22,462 nucleotides of DNA from CAYSZX01 sp964548875 (GTDB taxonomy: Bacteria > Patescibacteriota > Minisyncoccia > Minisyncoccales > JANBVM01): contig CAZJSP010000006.1 of NCBI GenBank assembly GCA_964548875.1, forward strand, positions 1 through 22,462. Direction: 5' to 3'. The position numbers and the translations under genes are program-made. This document shows, in pieces, positions 6,756-14,163 of the stretch (positions are counted from its first letter, which is position 1; the number at the start of each line of letters is the position of its first letter). Under the pieces are notes generated by a model, which was given only the letters and a program-made list of their open reading frames with translations, was not told the DNA's origin and did no database searches.

Positions 6756-8651
6756 TTACAGGTCTTTTATTTTAATTTTAAGGTTTTTTTCTTTTTCTTT
6801 CTTTTTTGATTTCTTGCTTTTCTTTTTAATCTTTTTTTGGTTTTTTTGGCCAATTATTTTTTCAAATTCTTCTCTTTCAATTGTTTCTTTCTTAATTAAG
6901 GTTTGGGCTAGTTTTTCTAGCATTTCTTTTTCTTTAGATAATAGTTTTTCTGTTTTCTTGTAAGCTTTTTCTATAAATTTCTTTATTTCTTTGTCAATAA
7001 GAACAGCTGTTTTTTCTGAATAGTCTTTTTGTTCAGAAATTTCTTTTCCCAAAAAAACCGTATCTTTCTTCTCCCCAAAAGCAATAGGTCCCAAAGAAGA
7101 CATCCCATATACCTTTACAAGCTTTTTAGCTAAAATAGAAGCTTTTTTCAAATCACTAGATGCCCCTGTTGTTACTTCTCCAAATTTCATCTTTTCTGAA
7201 CAATAGCCCCCCAATAATACAGATATAGAATCCAAGAACTCACTTTTAGTTTTCATTCTTTTTTCTTCCTTGGGAGTTTGCAAAACATATCCCGATGCTT
7301 GCCCTCGAGCAATAATAGATATTTTTCTAACTGGCTGAGAAGGCATTAAATGATGGGAAATTAAGGCGTGACCAGCTTCATGATAAGCTGCTATCTCTTT
7401 TTCTTCCTCAGAAATAATTCTGCTTCTTTTTTCTGGGCCAAGTAAAACTTTTTCTATTGATTCTAAGAAATGAGATTGATTAATCTCTGTCTTGTTTTCT
7501 CTAGCTGCCAAAATAGCCGCCTCATTAACAACATTAGCTAAATCAGCTCCTGAAAAACCAGGTGTTCTTTCTGCTACCTCTCTTAAATTTACACTTTCAT
7601 TATGAGGTTTATCTATAAAATGAATTTTTAAAATTTCTTCTCGGTCTTTAATATCAGGCAGATCAAAAGCAATTCTTCGATCAAATCGGCCTGGTCTTAA
7701 AAGAGCCTTGTCTAAAACATCAGGCCTGTTAGTTGCCCCAATAACAATAACATTTGTTTTTCTGTTAAATCCGTCCATTTCTGTTAAAAGTTGATTTAAG
7801 GTCTGTTCTCTTTCATCATGCCCTCCTCCAATTCCTGTTCCTCTCATTCTCCCAACGGCATCTATTTCATCAATAAAAACAATACAAGGAGAGTTCTTTT
7901 TAGCGACCTCAAATAAATCTCTTACTCTTGCTGCTCCAGTTCCAACAAAAAGTTCAACAAAGGAAGAACCAGAAGTATGAAAAAAGGGAACTCCTGCCTC
8001 TCCGGCTATTGCCCTAGCCACTAAAGTTTTTCCTGTTCCACTAGACCCAACCAACAAAACACCTCTTGGAATTTCCGCTCCCATTTTCAAATATTTTTGA
8101 GGGTTCTTTAAAAAATCAACAACTTCTTTTAATTCTGTTTTTACCTCTTTTAATCCAGCCACATCTTCAAAGCTTGTTTTGTCCACATCTTTTCCGGTAA
8201 ACAATTCAGCCTTGTTCTTAGTAAAGCTGAAAGCCTTCATTGATCCTGTCTTAGACTGATTAAAAATCATCCAAAAGAAAAAACCAAAAGCCAAAAGGGG
8301 AAGAACAGAAAAAAGAAGAGGGTTAAGCCAAACCCAAATATCGCTTTCCTCCTCAACACTAACGTTCACTTGACTTAAAAGTTCTTTTTCAACCCCGTAA
8401 TTGATAAGAGATTGGGATAGAGAAGACTCTATTTCTTTTCTAGTTCTAGCTTCATTTCCATCATTATAAGCAACAATAATGTTTTCTCCTGAAACAACTA
8501 TTTCTTCTACTTTTCCTTCTTGAATATTATTAGCAAGCTGACTAATTGAGATTTTTTCTGGCTGTTGAGCAACTTCTAATAAACTAAAAAAAGCTGACAC
8601 AGCTAAAAAAACCAGCAAAACTAGAAGAAAGTTTTTAAAAAGCGTTTTCAT
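6756..8651 (-). CDS. ftsH: ATP-dependent zinc metalloprotease FtsH
   Basis: This 631-residue membrane protease degrades misfolded and regulatory membrane proteins as a hexamer. It has TM1 at about residues 6-25, an extracytoplasmic domain (about 30-107), TM2 at about 108-130, and the AAA+ domain. Walker A is GSSGTGKT (202-209) and Walker B is IVFIDEID (257-264). The pore motif is FVG, and the second-region-of-homology arginines lie in RPGRFDR (319-325). The M41 protease site is HEAGH (424-428), with the later Asp ligand in TGASSDLKKA. The Walker A usually reads GPPGTGKT; here the two prolines are serines. The last 35 residues or so are very Lys-rich. It follows rpsA by 13 bases and precedes two tRNAs. 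Confidence 0.97.
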   Translation of the reverse strand: MKTLFKNFLLVLLVFLAVSAFFSLLEVAQQPEKISISQLANNIQEGKVEEIVVSGENIIVAYNDGNEARTRKEIESSLSQSLINYGVEKELLSQVNVSVEEESDIWVWLNPLLFSVLPLLAFGFFFWMIFNQSKTGSMKAFSFTKNKAELFTGKDVDKTSFEDVAGLKEVKTELKEVVDFLKNPQKYLKMGAEIPRGVLLVGSSGTGKTLVARAIAGEAGVPFFHTSGSSFVELFVGTGAARVRDLFEVAKKNSPCIVFIDEIDAVGRMRGTGIGGGHDEREQTLNQLLTEMDGFNRKTNVIVIGATNRPDVLDKALLRPGRFDRRIAFDLPDIKDREEILKIHFIDKPHNESVNLREVAERTPGFSGADLANVVNEAAILAARENKTEINQSHFLESIEKVLLGPEKRSRIISEEEKEIAAYHEAGHALISHHLMPSQPVRKISIIARGQASGYVLQTPKEEKRMKTKSEFLDSISVLLGGYCSEKMKFGEVTTGASSDLKKASILAKKLVKVYGMSSLGPIAFGEKKDTVFLGKEISEQKDYSEKTAVLIDKEIKKFIEKAYKKTEKLLSKEKEMLEKLAQTLIKKETIEREEFEKIIGQKNQKKIKKKSKKSKKKEKEKNLKIKIKDL

Positions 8652-8664
8652 TTTAAAAAGAGTT

Positions 8665-9747
8665 TTATTCTTTAATTAATTTTAAGCTCATCCTATGTTC
8701 TTTTTCTTCAACTGAAAGGACTTTGAATTTGTACTCCTCCCCAACTTCAACTTTGTCTTTCATCTCTCCCTCCTTTTCAAATTCAGAAATATGGCACAGG
8801 GCCCTAATACCATCATCTACGTTAACAAATACTCCAAAAGAATTAATTTTAGTAACCTTTCCGGTAATAACCGAACCTTTTTTGTATTTCTTTCCAATTC
8901 CTCTCCAGGGATCTTCTTTAAGAGATTTGAGAGATAAGGATATTTTTCCTTTAGAAACATCTATTATTTTAGCTTTAACCTTGTCTCCTGTTTTAACAAT
9001 AGAGGAGGGGTTCTTAACTATTTCCCAATCTAACTCTGAAATGTGAATTAAGCCTTCTAATTGCTCTTGTTCTTTTTCAGTTGAAAGGGGGAATCTAATA
9101 AAGGCTCCAAAATCTGTTACTCCTGTAATCTCTCCTTCTATTATATCACCTATTTCATATTTTTTTAACATCTTTTTCATTCGGTCAATATCCTGAGCCC
9201 TCTCAGATAAAATAATTTGATTTTTGTCGGGAAATAAATCAAGAATCTTAACGGTAAATTCTTCACCAATAAATTCTTGTAATTTTCTTAAAATTTTAGA
9301 TCCTTCTCCTCCTTCTACTTTAGGATAATGCTTATTAGTTAACTGAGAAACAGGGATAAAAGAATCTGTCCCCATTAACTTTGTCATTAAACCTCCCTTA
9401 TTCGCTCCCAGAATTTTAACTTTAATTAATTCTCCCTCATCTTTTCTTTCCTGAAGAGTTTCAAAAGTCATTTCTCTAAAGGCTTCCCGAACTGACAACT
9501 CAATAAAACCATCTTCTGTCTCTGAACCAACAACCTTTCCGCAAACCTTGTCTCCTTTTCCTAAATTTTTAAGTTGACTTTTAGAATCTAAAAATTCTTT
9601 TCCATATATTATTCCCGTTCCGACTGGGCCTAAATTAATAAAAAGAGAAGACCGGCCCTTGCCGATAACGGTTCCCTCAACAATATCACCAGCCCTAACT
9701 GGTTTTAAGTCTTCATTTTTTTCTAATAATGTTTGCATGTTTTTCAT
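8665..9747 (-). CDS. rpsA: Ribosomal protein S1-like protein, four S1 domains
   Basis: The protein is 360 residues with four S1 RNA-binding repeats, at about 17-87, 104-184, 198-275 and 289-357. Repeats 3 and 4 are the most canonical (GEITGVTDFGAFIRF and GKVTKINSFGVFVNV). Repeat 3 carries a charged insertion of about 8 residues before EGLIHISEL. S1 binds mRNA on the 30S subunit and matters most for mRNAs with weak Shine-Dalgarno sites, which fits the many starts here without one. The E. coli protein has six repeats; four-repeat forms are usual in Gram-positives and Patescibacteria. Met4 is an alternative start. It heads the long minus-strand gene run and has a -10 box 25 bases upstream. Confidence 0.88.
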   Translation of the reverse strand: MKNMQTLLEKNEDLKPVRAGDIVEGTVIGKGRSSLFINLGPVGTGIIYGKEFLDSKSQLKNLGKGDKVCGKVVGSETEDGFIELSVREAFREMTFETLQERKDEGELIKVKILGANKGGLMTKLMGTDSFIPVSQLTNKHYPKVEGGEGSKILRKLQEFIGEEFTVKILDLFPDKNQIILSERAQDIDRMKKMLKKYEIGDIIEGEITGVTDFGAFIRFPLSTEKEQEQLEGLIHISELDWEIVKNPSSIVKTGDKVKAKIIDVSKGKISLSLKSLKEDPWRGIGKKYKKGSVITGKVTKINSFGVFVNVDDGIRALCHISEFEKEGEMKDKVEVGEEYKFKVLSVEEKEHRMSLKLIKE

Positions 9748-9772
9748 ATTTAATATGATGTTAGATTACAAT

Positions 9773-9778
9773 ATTATA
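9773..9778 (-). promoter_or_regulatory. Candidate -10 box for rpsA
   Basis: TATAAT on the minus strand lies 25 bases before the ATG at 9747, in a divergent intergenic region of about 100 bases. The sequence attataat is palindromic, so TATAAT is also present on the plus strand. No good -35 is visible at 16-18 bases (TTCAAG sits at 14), so strand assignment rests on position. Confidence 0.4.
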
Positions 9779-9793
9779 ATTTTTTTTTCAAAC

Positions 9794-9822
9794 TTGAATA
9801 ATGAAATAAGCTGTGCTAACTT
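9794..9822 (+). promoter_or_regulatory. Weak candidate promoter for the MBL-fold/rplS/tRNA operon
   Basis: TTGAAT (9794-9799), 17 bases, TAACTT (9817-9822) preceded by TG at 9814-9815, which resembles an extended -10. It would give a leader of about 20 bases before the ATG at 9850. Match to consensus is poor. Confidence 0.25.
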
Positions 9823-9849
9823 TAAGAAACAATAATTCTAATCAAAATT

Positions 9850-10509
9850 ATGAAAATATCATGGTACGGGCAAAGCTTATTCCATATAAGCAGCCGATCA
9901 AAAAAGAGTCAAGTTAACATTACAATTAATCCTTTTGAAAAAGATGTTGGTTTAAAGCCTCCAAGGTTAAAAACCGATATTCTGCTATCAAGCAATAAGT
10001 CAAATCATAACTTAAAGGTGGCAAAAGGCAAATATTTTTTAATTGATAGTCCTGGTGAATATGCAATTAAAGGTATTTTTATTGAAGGGATCCCCACCTT
10101 TGAATTCAAAAAGGAAAAAGATAAATTGAAAAAGCGTTTTGATGGCAATATTATTTACACGATAGAAACTGAACATTCAAAGATTTGCCATTTAGGAGAA
10201 TTAAGACAAAAAGAATTAAAAGAATATCAGTTAGATCAAATAGGAATAGTCGATGTTTTAATGATTCCAGTCGGAGGAAAAAATACCATTAATGCAGAAG
10301 AAGCAGTTAATATTATTGACCAAATAGAGCCAGCTGTTATTATCCCAATGAACTATTCAATTCCTAAATTAAAAATTAAATTAGATAAATTAAATAATTT
10401 TCTTAGCTTAACCAAATCAGAAAAAAAGAAACCAGTTGAAAAATTATCAATTAAAGGGAAAAATATTGATCACGAAAATCCAAAAACAATAACCCTATTA
10501 AAAAGATGA
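9850..10509 (+). CDS. UlaG-like MBL-fold protein with a degenerate metal site
   Basis: This 219-residue protein keeps the UlaG-like (Lactamase_B_3) framework: KISWYGQSLFHI at the start, SPGEYAIKGIFIEGI (68-81), KICHLGEL (111-118), VDVLMIPVGG (134-143), and EPAVIIPMNY (160-169). The metal-binding HxHxDH expected at about 48-53 instead reads SNKSNH, so only the last His survives. The later Asp is Glu (LGEL), and the usual PMHY His is Asn168. It is therefore probably not a metal hydrolase; a structural or binding role is inference. The gene overlaps the L19 start by four bases (ATGA), so the two are translationally coupled. Confidence 0.75.
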   Translation: MKISWYGQSLFHISSRSKKSQVNITINPFEKDVGLKPPRLKTDILLSSNKSNHNLKVAKGKYFLIDSPGEYAIKGIFIEGIPTFEFKKEKDKLKKRFDGNIIYTIETEHSKICHLGELRQKELKEYQLDQIGIVDVLMIPVGGKNTINAEEAVNIIDQIEPAVIIPMNYSIPKLKIKLDKLNNFLSLTKSEKKKPVEKLSIKGKNIDHENPKTITLLKR

Positions 10510-10988
10510 AACAAATTAAAGAAATAATTCAAAAATTTAAGAGAAAAGATGTTCCTGAAATTTTACCGGGAGATACCGTTAAAGTTTATCAAATAATCAA
10601 GGAAGGGGACAAAGAAAGAGTCCAGGTCTTTGAAGGAATAGTCTTAGCCAAAAAACATGGTAATGAAATGGGATCAACAATTACTGTCCGAAAGGTCAGT
10701 AAAGGGGTCGGAATAGAAAGAATATTCCCGGTCCACTCTCCAACCATTAAAAAGATTGAAATTGTTAAAAGAAGTAGAACAAGAAGAGCAAAACTTTACT
10801 ATTTAAGATCGGCTCGAGGAAAAAGAGCCCGATTAAAGAAAAAAGATTTTGATAAAGAAAAAGTTAATAAAGAAACCAAACAAGAAAAAGAAGAAATCGA
10901 TAAAAAAGAAGAAACAAAAGAAATAAAAACCGAAGAAAAAACAAAGCCTAAAGAAGAAAAAACTGAAGAAATAAAAAAGAAAGAATAG
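10506..10988 (+). CDS. rplS: 50S ribosomal protein L19 with charged C-terminal tail
   Basis: The protein is 160 residues. Residues 1-115 are a normal bL19, with PGDTVKVYQIIKEGDKERVQVFEG, the GSTITVRKVSKGVGIERIFPVHSPTI core and the basic RRAKLYYLR end. bL19 sits at the 30S-50S interface. The last 45 residues or so are a low-complexity Lys/Glu tail (TKQEKEEIDKKEETKEIK), absent from typical bL19. It overlaps the MBL-fold gene by four bases and is followed after 8 bases by tRNA-Leu(AAG). Confidence 0.95.
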   Translation: MKQIKEIIQKFKRKDVPEILPGDTVKVYQIIKEGDKERVQVFEGIVLAKKHGNEMGSTITVRKVSKGVGIERIFPVHSPTIKKIEIVKRSRTRRAKLYYLRSARGKRARLKKKDFDKEKVNKETKQEKEEIDKKEETKEIKTEEKTKPKEEKTEEIKKKE

Positions 10989-10996
10989 ATACAATA

Positions 10997-11079
10997 GCCG
11001 AGGTGGAGAAACGGCAGACTCGCATCTCTAAGGAAGATGTGCCAGAAATGGCGTGTGGGTTCAAATCCCACCCTCGGCA
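10997..11079 (+). tRNA. tRNA-Leu(AAG)
   Basis: A complete class II tRNA. The acceptor is GCCGAGG/CCTCGGC with discriminator A, and the anticodon stem is CATCT/AGATG. The loop is CTAAGGA with anticodon AAG and G37. The long variable arm is GCCA-GAAA-TGGC, and the T arm GTGGG-TTCAAAT-CCCAC. CCA is not encoded (CAT follows). An A34 anticodon for Leu is less usual than GAG in bacteria and would probably be deaminated to inosine. Confidence 0.93.
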
Positions 11080-11084
11080 CATTG

Positions 11085-11161
11085 GGGCGTGTAGCTCAGT
11101 TGGCTAGAGCGTCTGCTTTACACGCAGAAGGTCATAGGTTCAAGTCCTTTCACGCCCACCA
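11085..11161 (+). tRNA. tRNA-Val(UAC), CCA encoded
   Basis: The acceptor is GGGCGTG/CACGCCC with discriminator A at 11158, then an encoded CCA (11159-11161). The anticodon stem is TCTGC/GCAGA, with loop TTTACAC and anticodon UAC. The T stem ATAGG/CCTTT has one T-T mismatch. It lies 5 bases after tRNA-Leu(AAG) in the same transcript. Confidence 0.93.
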
Positions 11162-11171
11162 ATATTCTCGC

Positions 11172-11210
11172 TAACCATTTGACATGCCGAAAAACTGGTT
11201 ATGTTTTTTT
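11172..11210 (+). terminator. Intrinsic terminator of the rplS/tRNA operon
   Basis: TAACCA (11172-11177) pairs with TGGTTA (11196-11201) across an 18-base loop, followed by T7 at 11204-11210. The stem is short, but the T-run and position after the last tRNA fit. It overlaps the stop of the convergent methyltransferase gene. Confidence 0.5.
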
Positions 11211-11756
11211 ATATATAAATAGGTTTTCAAAATTAGGTATTGAGGGTTGAGAACAAGTAATAATTTTATCTATTGGCTCCCAATTAGGGAAATTTGAAGT
11301 ATCACTAATAACAATGGCTCCTTTTTTTAATTCTTTTTGAAGCTTTTTTTCTAGTAGGGGTAATATGTCATACCAAAGATAGCTATAAACAATGTCAGCA
11401 TCACTTAAATCCATTTCAAAAATATCTTTTTTAAAAAAATTAATCTTTACCCCGAAAATAAAAGCTATTATTTTAGCAAAAAAGATGCGAATAGAATTAT
11501 TGTCTATTCCATAGACACAAAGAGAAGGATTTGCTTTTTTAATTCGACAAGAAAATAGGCCATGAGCACACCCTAAATCATAAAAAGTCTTAACATTTTT
11601 TTGTTCTGAAATAATTTTGTTTATTGATTTAGTTGTCTTGCGACTAGTTGGTGCGCTATGACCCTTTAAGGCAATATCAATCATAAAAATTAAATAAAAA
11701 GAAACAAGAATGATAAAAATAAATAACAATAAAGATACAAAAATAATAGTTATCAT
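11199..11756 (-). CDS. Membrane-anchored SAM methyltransferase, FAM173-like
   Basis: The protein is 185 residues. One N-terminal transmembrane helix (about 3-27) precedes a class I methyltransferase domain with motif I FYDLGCAHGLFS (58-69) and the acidic GIDNN (83-87). The segment DIVYSYLWYDILPLLEKKLQ followed by LKKGAIVISDTSNFPNWEP is very like the FAM173/ATPSCKMT lysine methyltransferases, which also have an N-terminal anchor and a Pro-rich linker (here GHSAPTSRKT). By analogy it may methylate a membrane or membrane-proximal protein; that is inference. It overlaps the ATP-grasp gene by four bases (ATGA) and is last in the three-gene cassette. Confidence 0.65.
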   Translation of the reverse strand: MITIIFVSLLLFIFIILVSFYLIFMIDIALKGHSAPTSRKTTKSINKIISEQKNVKTFYDLGCAHGLFSCRIKKANPSLCVYGIDNNSIRIFFAKIIAFIFGVKINFFKKDIFEMDLSDADIVYSYLWYDILPLLEKKLQKELKKGAIVISDTSNFPNWEPIDKIITCSQPSIPNFENLFIYKKT

Positions 11757-12946
11757 AAATAATATTTAAAAAATGTATTTGCTAACGCTTTGGCTGGATT
11801 AGTCGGAACACCAAAAGATGGAAAATGATGTAATTCTATGCAAGGAGTGCTATTTAACTCTAAAACTGCACAAGGTTGTTTTTTCCAAGAAATAGCAATA
11901 TCCCCCGCAATAAAATCAATTCCTGTTAAACGAATATCAAAAAAACGAGCAAGACGACTAAATAACTCTAAATTATCTTTGTGAACACTCGGAGAAACTT
12001 CAACAAGATCTCCCCCTAGCTTTAAAAAGGAATCTTTTTGTAGATATAGAATTTCTTCTTTTTCTAAAACAGTGTTGTGGTCATAGCCTTTTTTCATCAA
12101 TATCTTTTTTGTTGTTTCGTTTTCAGTAATTCTATAAAGAGTAAATTGTTTTTGATTGGCCTCACCCCTGTTTGGACTATTATTCTTACGATCAATTAAT
12201 TGGCGTATTGTTGATACTCCATCTCCTATAACATTAGCCGGTATTTGTTTGACACATACCACAAAATCAAAATCAATGACTGTTGCCCTGTAAACATGAG
12301 CCTTAGAAATAAATCTTTCTATAATAAAAGCTGGAGAATAATTGACTGCACATCGAACTGCCTTCTTTAATTGCTTTTCGTTTTGTATGTTGGTAGTGAC
12401 GTGTCGGCTTACAGATCCCGCTCTTGGTTTTACAACAAGGGGAAATCCTATCTTTTTCCCAAATTGAATAGCTTTTCTTTTTTGCCAAAACCAAAATGAT
12501 TGACTCTTGGCTACAGGAAATCCTCCTTTTTGAGAATAAATTTTGCTAAGTTTTTTATCTCCAACAATTTTCTTTGTTTTTTGACTCATAAGCTTCTTTG
12601 TAGGTAGAGTCTGAAATCTAAAAGTCTTTTTACCAACTTTCATTTTAAAATAATTATTATAGCCAAAAGGAGATTGCATCGCCTTAAAGGTTGCTCCTCT
12701 TTTCTTCATTTCTTCAATAAAACAAAAAGATCGAAGTTGGATGTTGCTAGCATTAAAATCTGACCTAAATTTAACAATTTTTAATGTGCTAAGAATTCTA
12801 TCAAGAATAATATTAAAAACTGTTTCAATTTTTCTTGGAATTTCTAATGAAGGCAAAAACAAACTAGTTATTTCATCTAGCCATGTAAAAAAATGATGCC
12901 AGTTTGGGTGTCCACACTCTTTACAAAAGTTTTTATTTTGTTCCAT
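11753..12946 (-). CDS. ATP-grasp ligase, cyanophycin-synthetase/GshF-like
   Basis: This 397-residue stand-alone ATP-grasp enzyme forms amide bonds through acyl-phosphate intermediates in its family. The signature pieces are FPLVVKPRAGSVSRHV (168-183), FIIERFI (207-213), PANVIGDGVSTIRQLID (236-252), TGIDFIAGD (341-349), and the Mg-binding ELN (363-365) followed by HHFPSFGVP. These match the ATP-grasp module of cyanophycin synthetase and bifunctional GshF. No Mur-ligase or glutamate-cysteine-ligase domain is attached. A possible zinc knuckle, C8-x2-C11-x-H13 with H17/H18, precedes an N-terminal domain with IQLRSFCFIEEMKKRG. Substrates are unknown. Its start lies inside the dehydrogenase gene (14-base overlap) and its end overlaps the methyltransferase. 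Confidence 0.82.
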   Translation of the reverse strand: MEQNKNFCKECGHPNWHHFFTWLDEITSLFLPSLEIPRKIETVFNIILDRILSTLKIVKFRSDFNASNIQLRSFCFIEEMKKRGATFKAMQSPFGYNNYFKMKVGKKTFRFQTLPTKKLMSQKTKKIVGDKKLSKIYSQKGGFPVAKSQSFWFWQKRKAIQFGKKIGFPLVVKPRAGSVSRHVTTNIQNEKQLKKAVRCAVNYSPAFIIERFISKAHVYRATVIDFDFVVCVKQIPANVIGDGVSTIRQLIDRKNNSPNRGEANQKQFTLYRITENETTKKILMKKGYDHNTVLEKEEILYLQKDSFLKLGGDLVEVSPSVHKDNLELFSRLARFFDIRLTGIDFIAGDIAISWKKQPCAVLELNSTPCIELHHFPSFGVPTNPAKALANTFFKYYL

Positions 12947-13967
12947 GAAGCCTTTTTTGAGCTCTCCAATATATTTTCTGATTGGTATAGGCTTTTGGAA
13001 CTAAATCTTTAGTAACATCTGTTTCTTGCCGAAATTCAAGTTTATCTATTTTTTCCTTTTTCTTTTTTTCTAATTGACGAGCCAACTTAACAACCCCACC
13101 ATTATAATATTCTATTTCGTCTAAGTCTTTGGTTTTATTTCCTCTTACTTTAATAATTTTTTCAGCAATTCTATTCCGAAAAGGCAATAGCATAAAAATT
13201 GGGAGAGAAATTAAAAAAACAAATACCTTAATAGGATATTTCTTAAAATTTAAAAATTTACCTCCTGCTAATCTTACGATCTCTATATATTCTTTAAGAG
13301 ACCTTATTTCTTCCTTAAAGGTTTCTTTATCCTTAAATCCCTCTTTAATGGATAATCCTCGAGAAGCAGAAGCCATTCCAATTAAATTTAAAAACAATTT
13401 AGAGAATTCTAAATTTCTAGAATTCTTTTTAGAAAGCTTTTTGATTATAAATCCTGACCCTTTTAATAATTGATAAACTTCCTCTACCCCTTCCTCTCCT
13501 AAGGCTTGAGCAATAGAAGCTCTGACTGGAAGACGATATTTCAAAACATTATCTTGCAAGTCAACAGTATTAAACAAAATCATTCGAACAATTTTAACAT
13601 CTTTAAAATCAGATAGGGTTTTTTGAGCAGAATTAATTGCATCTATTCCGTTCTGAGAGAGAACAAAAACCGGCTTTCTAGGACCAGATCTTTCAAAATA
13701 ATATTTTAAAACCCGACCAACAGGATTTTTATTTGTTAAAAAAACAATATCGGGATTAATTTCTTTATTAAATTCTGAATCTTTAATTACCCTCCCTTGA
13801 AAAGGAACTTTTTCATCGCCCTTGTTAATATAAAAATCATTATTTCTTAAAAAGCTTACAGTTCTTTCTCTGGAAACACCTAAAACATGGTTGTTTTTAC
13901 CTAATTCAGAAGCAAGCATTGTTCCCGTTCTTCCACCCACCCCAATAATAGCTATTTTCTTTTTCAT
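12933..13967 (-). CDS. PanE/ApbA-like NAD(P)-dependent dehydrogenase
   Basis: The protein is 344 residues. An N-terminal Rossmann fold has the dinucleotide motif IAIIGVGGRTG (5-15). It is followed by the ketopantoate-reductase-like pieces DIVFLTNKNPVGRVL and PVFVLSQNGIDAI and an all-helical C-terminal domain. The C-terminal half has a hydrophobic stretch (VFVFLISLPIFMLLPF, about 249-264), unusual for PanE, and a Lys-rich end. No other pantothenate gene is nearby, and the partner is an ATP-grasp ligase, so a role other than ketopantoate reduction is likely. It is the first gene of the cassette, with an extended -10 only 7 bases from the ATG. Confidence 0.75.
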   Translation of the reverse strand: MKKKIAIIGVGGRTGTMLASELGKNNHVLGVSRERTVSFLRNNDFYINKGDEKVPFQGRVIKDSEFNKEINPDIVFLTNKNPVGRVLKYYFERSGPRKPVFVLSQNGIDAINSAQKTLSDFKDVKIVRMILFNTVDLQDNVLKYRLPVRASIAQALGEEGVEEVYQLLKGSGFIIKKLSKKNSRNLEFSKLFLNLIGMASASRGLSIKEGFKDKETFKEEIRSLKEYIEIVRLAGGKFLNFKKYPIKVFVFLISLPIFMLLPFRNRIAEKIIKVRGNKTKDLDEIEYYNGGVVKLARQLEKKKKEKIDKLEFRQETDVTKDLVPKAYTNQKIYWRAQKRLHGTK

Positions 13968-13974
13968 ATTTAAA

Positions 13975-13983
13975 ATAATAGCA
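13975..13983 (-). promoter_or_regulatory. Extended -10 promoter of the PanE-like/ATP-grasp/methyltransferase cassette
   Basis: On the minus strand it reads TGCTATTAT (TG-N-TATTAT), ending 7 bases before the ATG at 13967. A weak TTTAAT lies 17 bases upstream. The expected start site falls at the ATG, so the mRNA would be leaderless or nearly so. Confidence 0.45.
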
Positions 13984-14011
13984 TTATTAAAAAACAGATT
14001 AAAGCTTAAAA

Positions 14012-14040
14012 TTGATTTTAAAAGAATAAAATGATAGTTT
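14012..14040 (+). promoter_or_regulatory. Candidate promoter of the tRNA-Ser/infB/rbfA operon
   Basis: TTGATT (14012-14017), 17 bases, TAGTTT (14035-14040) preceded by TG at 14032-14033. The -10 is weak. An alternative -10 GATAAT lies at 14046-14051 but would leave almost no leader before the tRNA at 14062. Confidence 0.33.
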
Positions 14041-14061
14041 TAATAGATAATAAATAAATTA

Positions 14062-14149
14062 GGAGGGGTGCCTGAGTGGCTGAAAGGGATGGTTTCGAAA
14101 ACCATTATAGTTGTTAAAACTATCGTGAGTTCAAATCTCACCCCCTCCG
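14062..14149 (+). tRNA. tRNA-Ser(CGA)
   Basis: A complete class II tRNA. The acceptor is GGAGGGG/CCCCTCC with discriminator G (typical of Ser), and the anticodon stem ATGGT/ACCAT. The loop is TTCGAAA with anticodon CGA. There is a long variable arm (ATAGTT...AACTAT), and the T arm is GTGAG-TTCAAAT-CTCAC. CCA is not encoded. It heads the infB operon, with 14 bases to the DUF4446 start. Confidence 0.95.
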
Positions 14150-14163
14150 CTGACTAAAAAACA

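Noticed and set aside
8723..9046. Plus-strand 107-codon open frame opposite rpsA
   Set aside because: It is a shadow of the conserved S1 repeats, with Ser/Pro/Leu-rich composition typical of antisense of Lys/Glu-rich genes.
10799..11080. Minus-strand frame opposite rplS and tRNA-Leu(AAG)
   Set aside because: It overlaps a certain tRNA and the Lys/Glu tail of L19; its Phe/Ser runs are the antisense of that tail.
13129..13473. Plus-strand 114-codon frame inside the PanE-like gene
   Set aside because: It is antisense to a gene with a Rossmann motif and operon overlaps, with no start signal.
12933..13967. Authentic ketopantoate reductase of coenzyme A synthesis
   Set aside because: It is longer, has a hydrophobic C-terminal segment, and its operon partners are an ATP-grasp ligase and a methyltransferase, not panB/panC.
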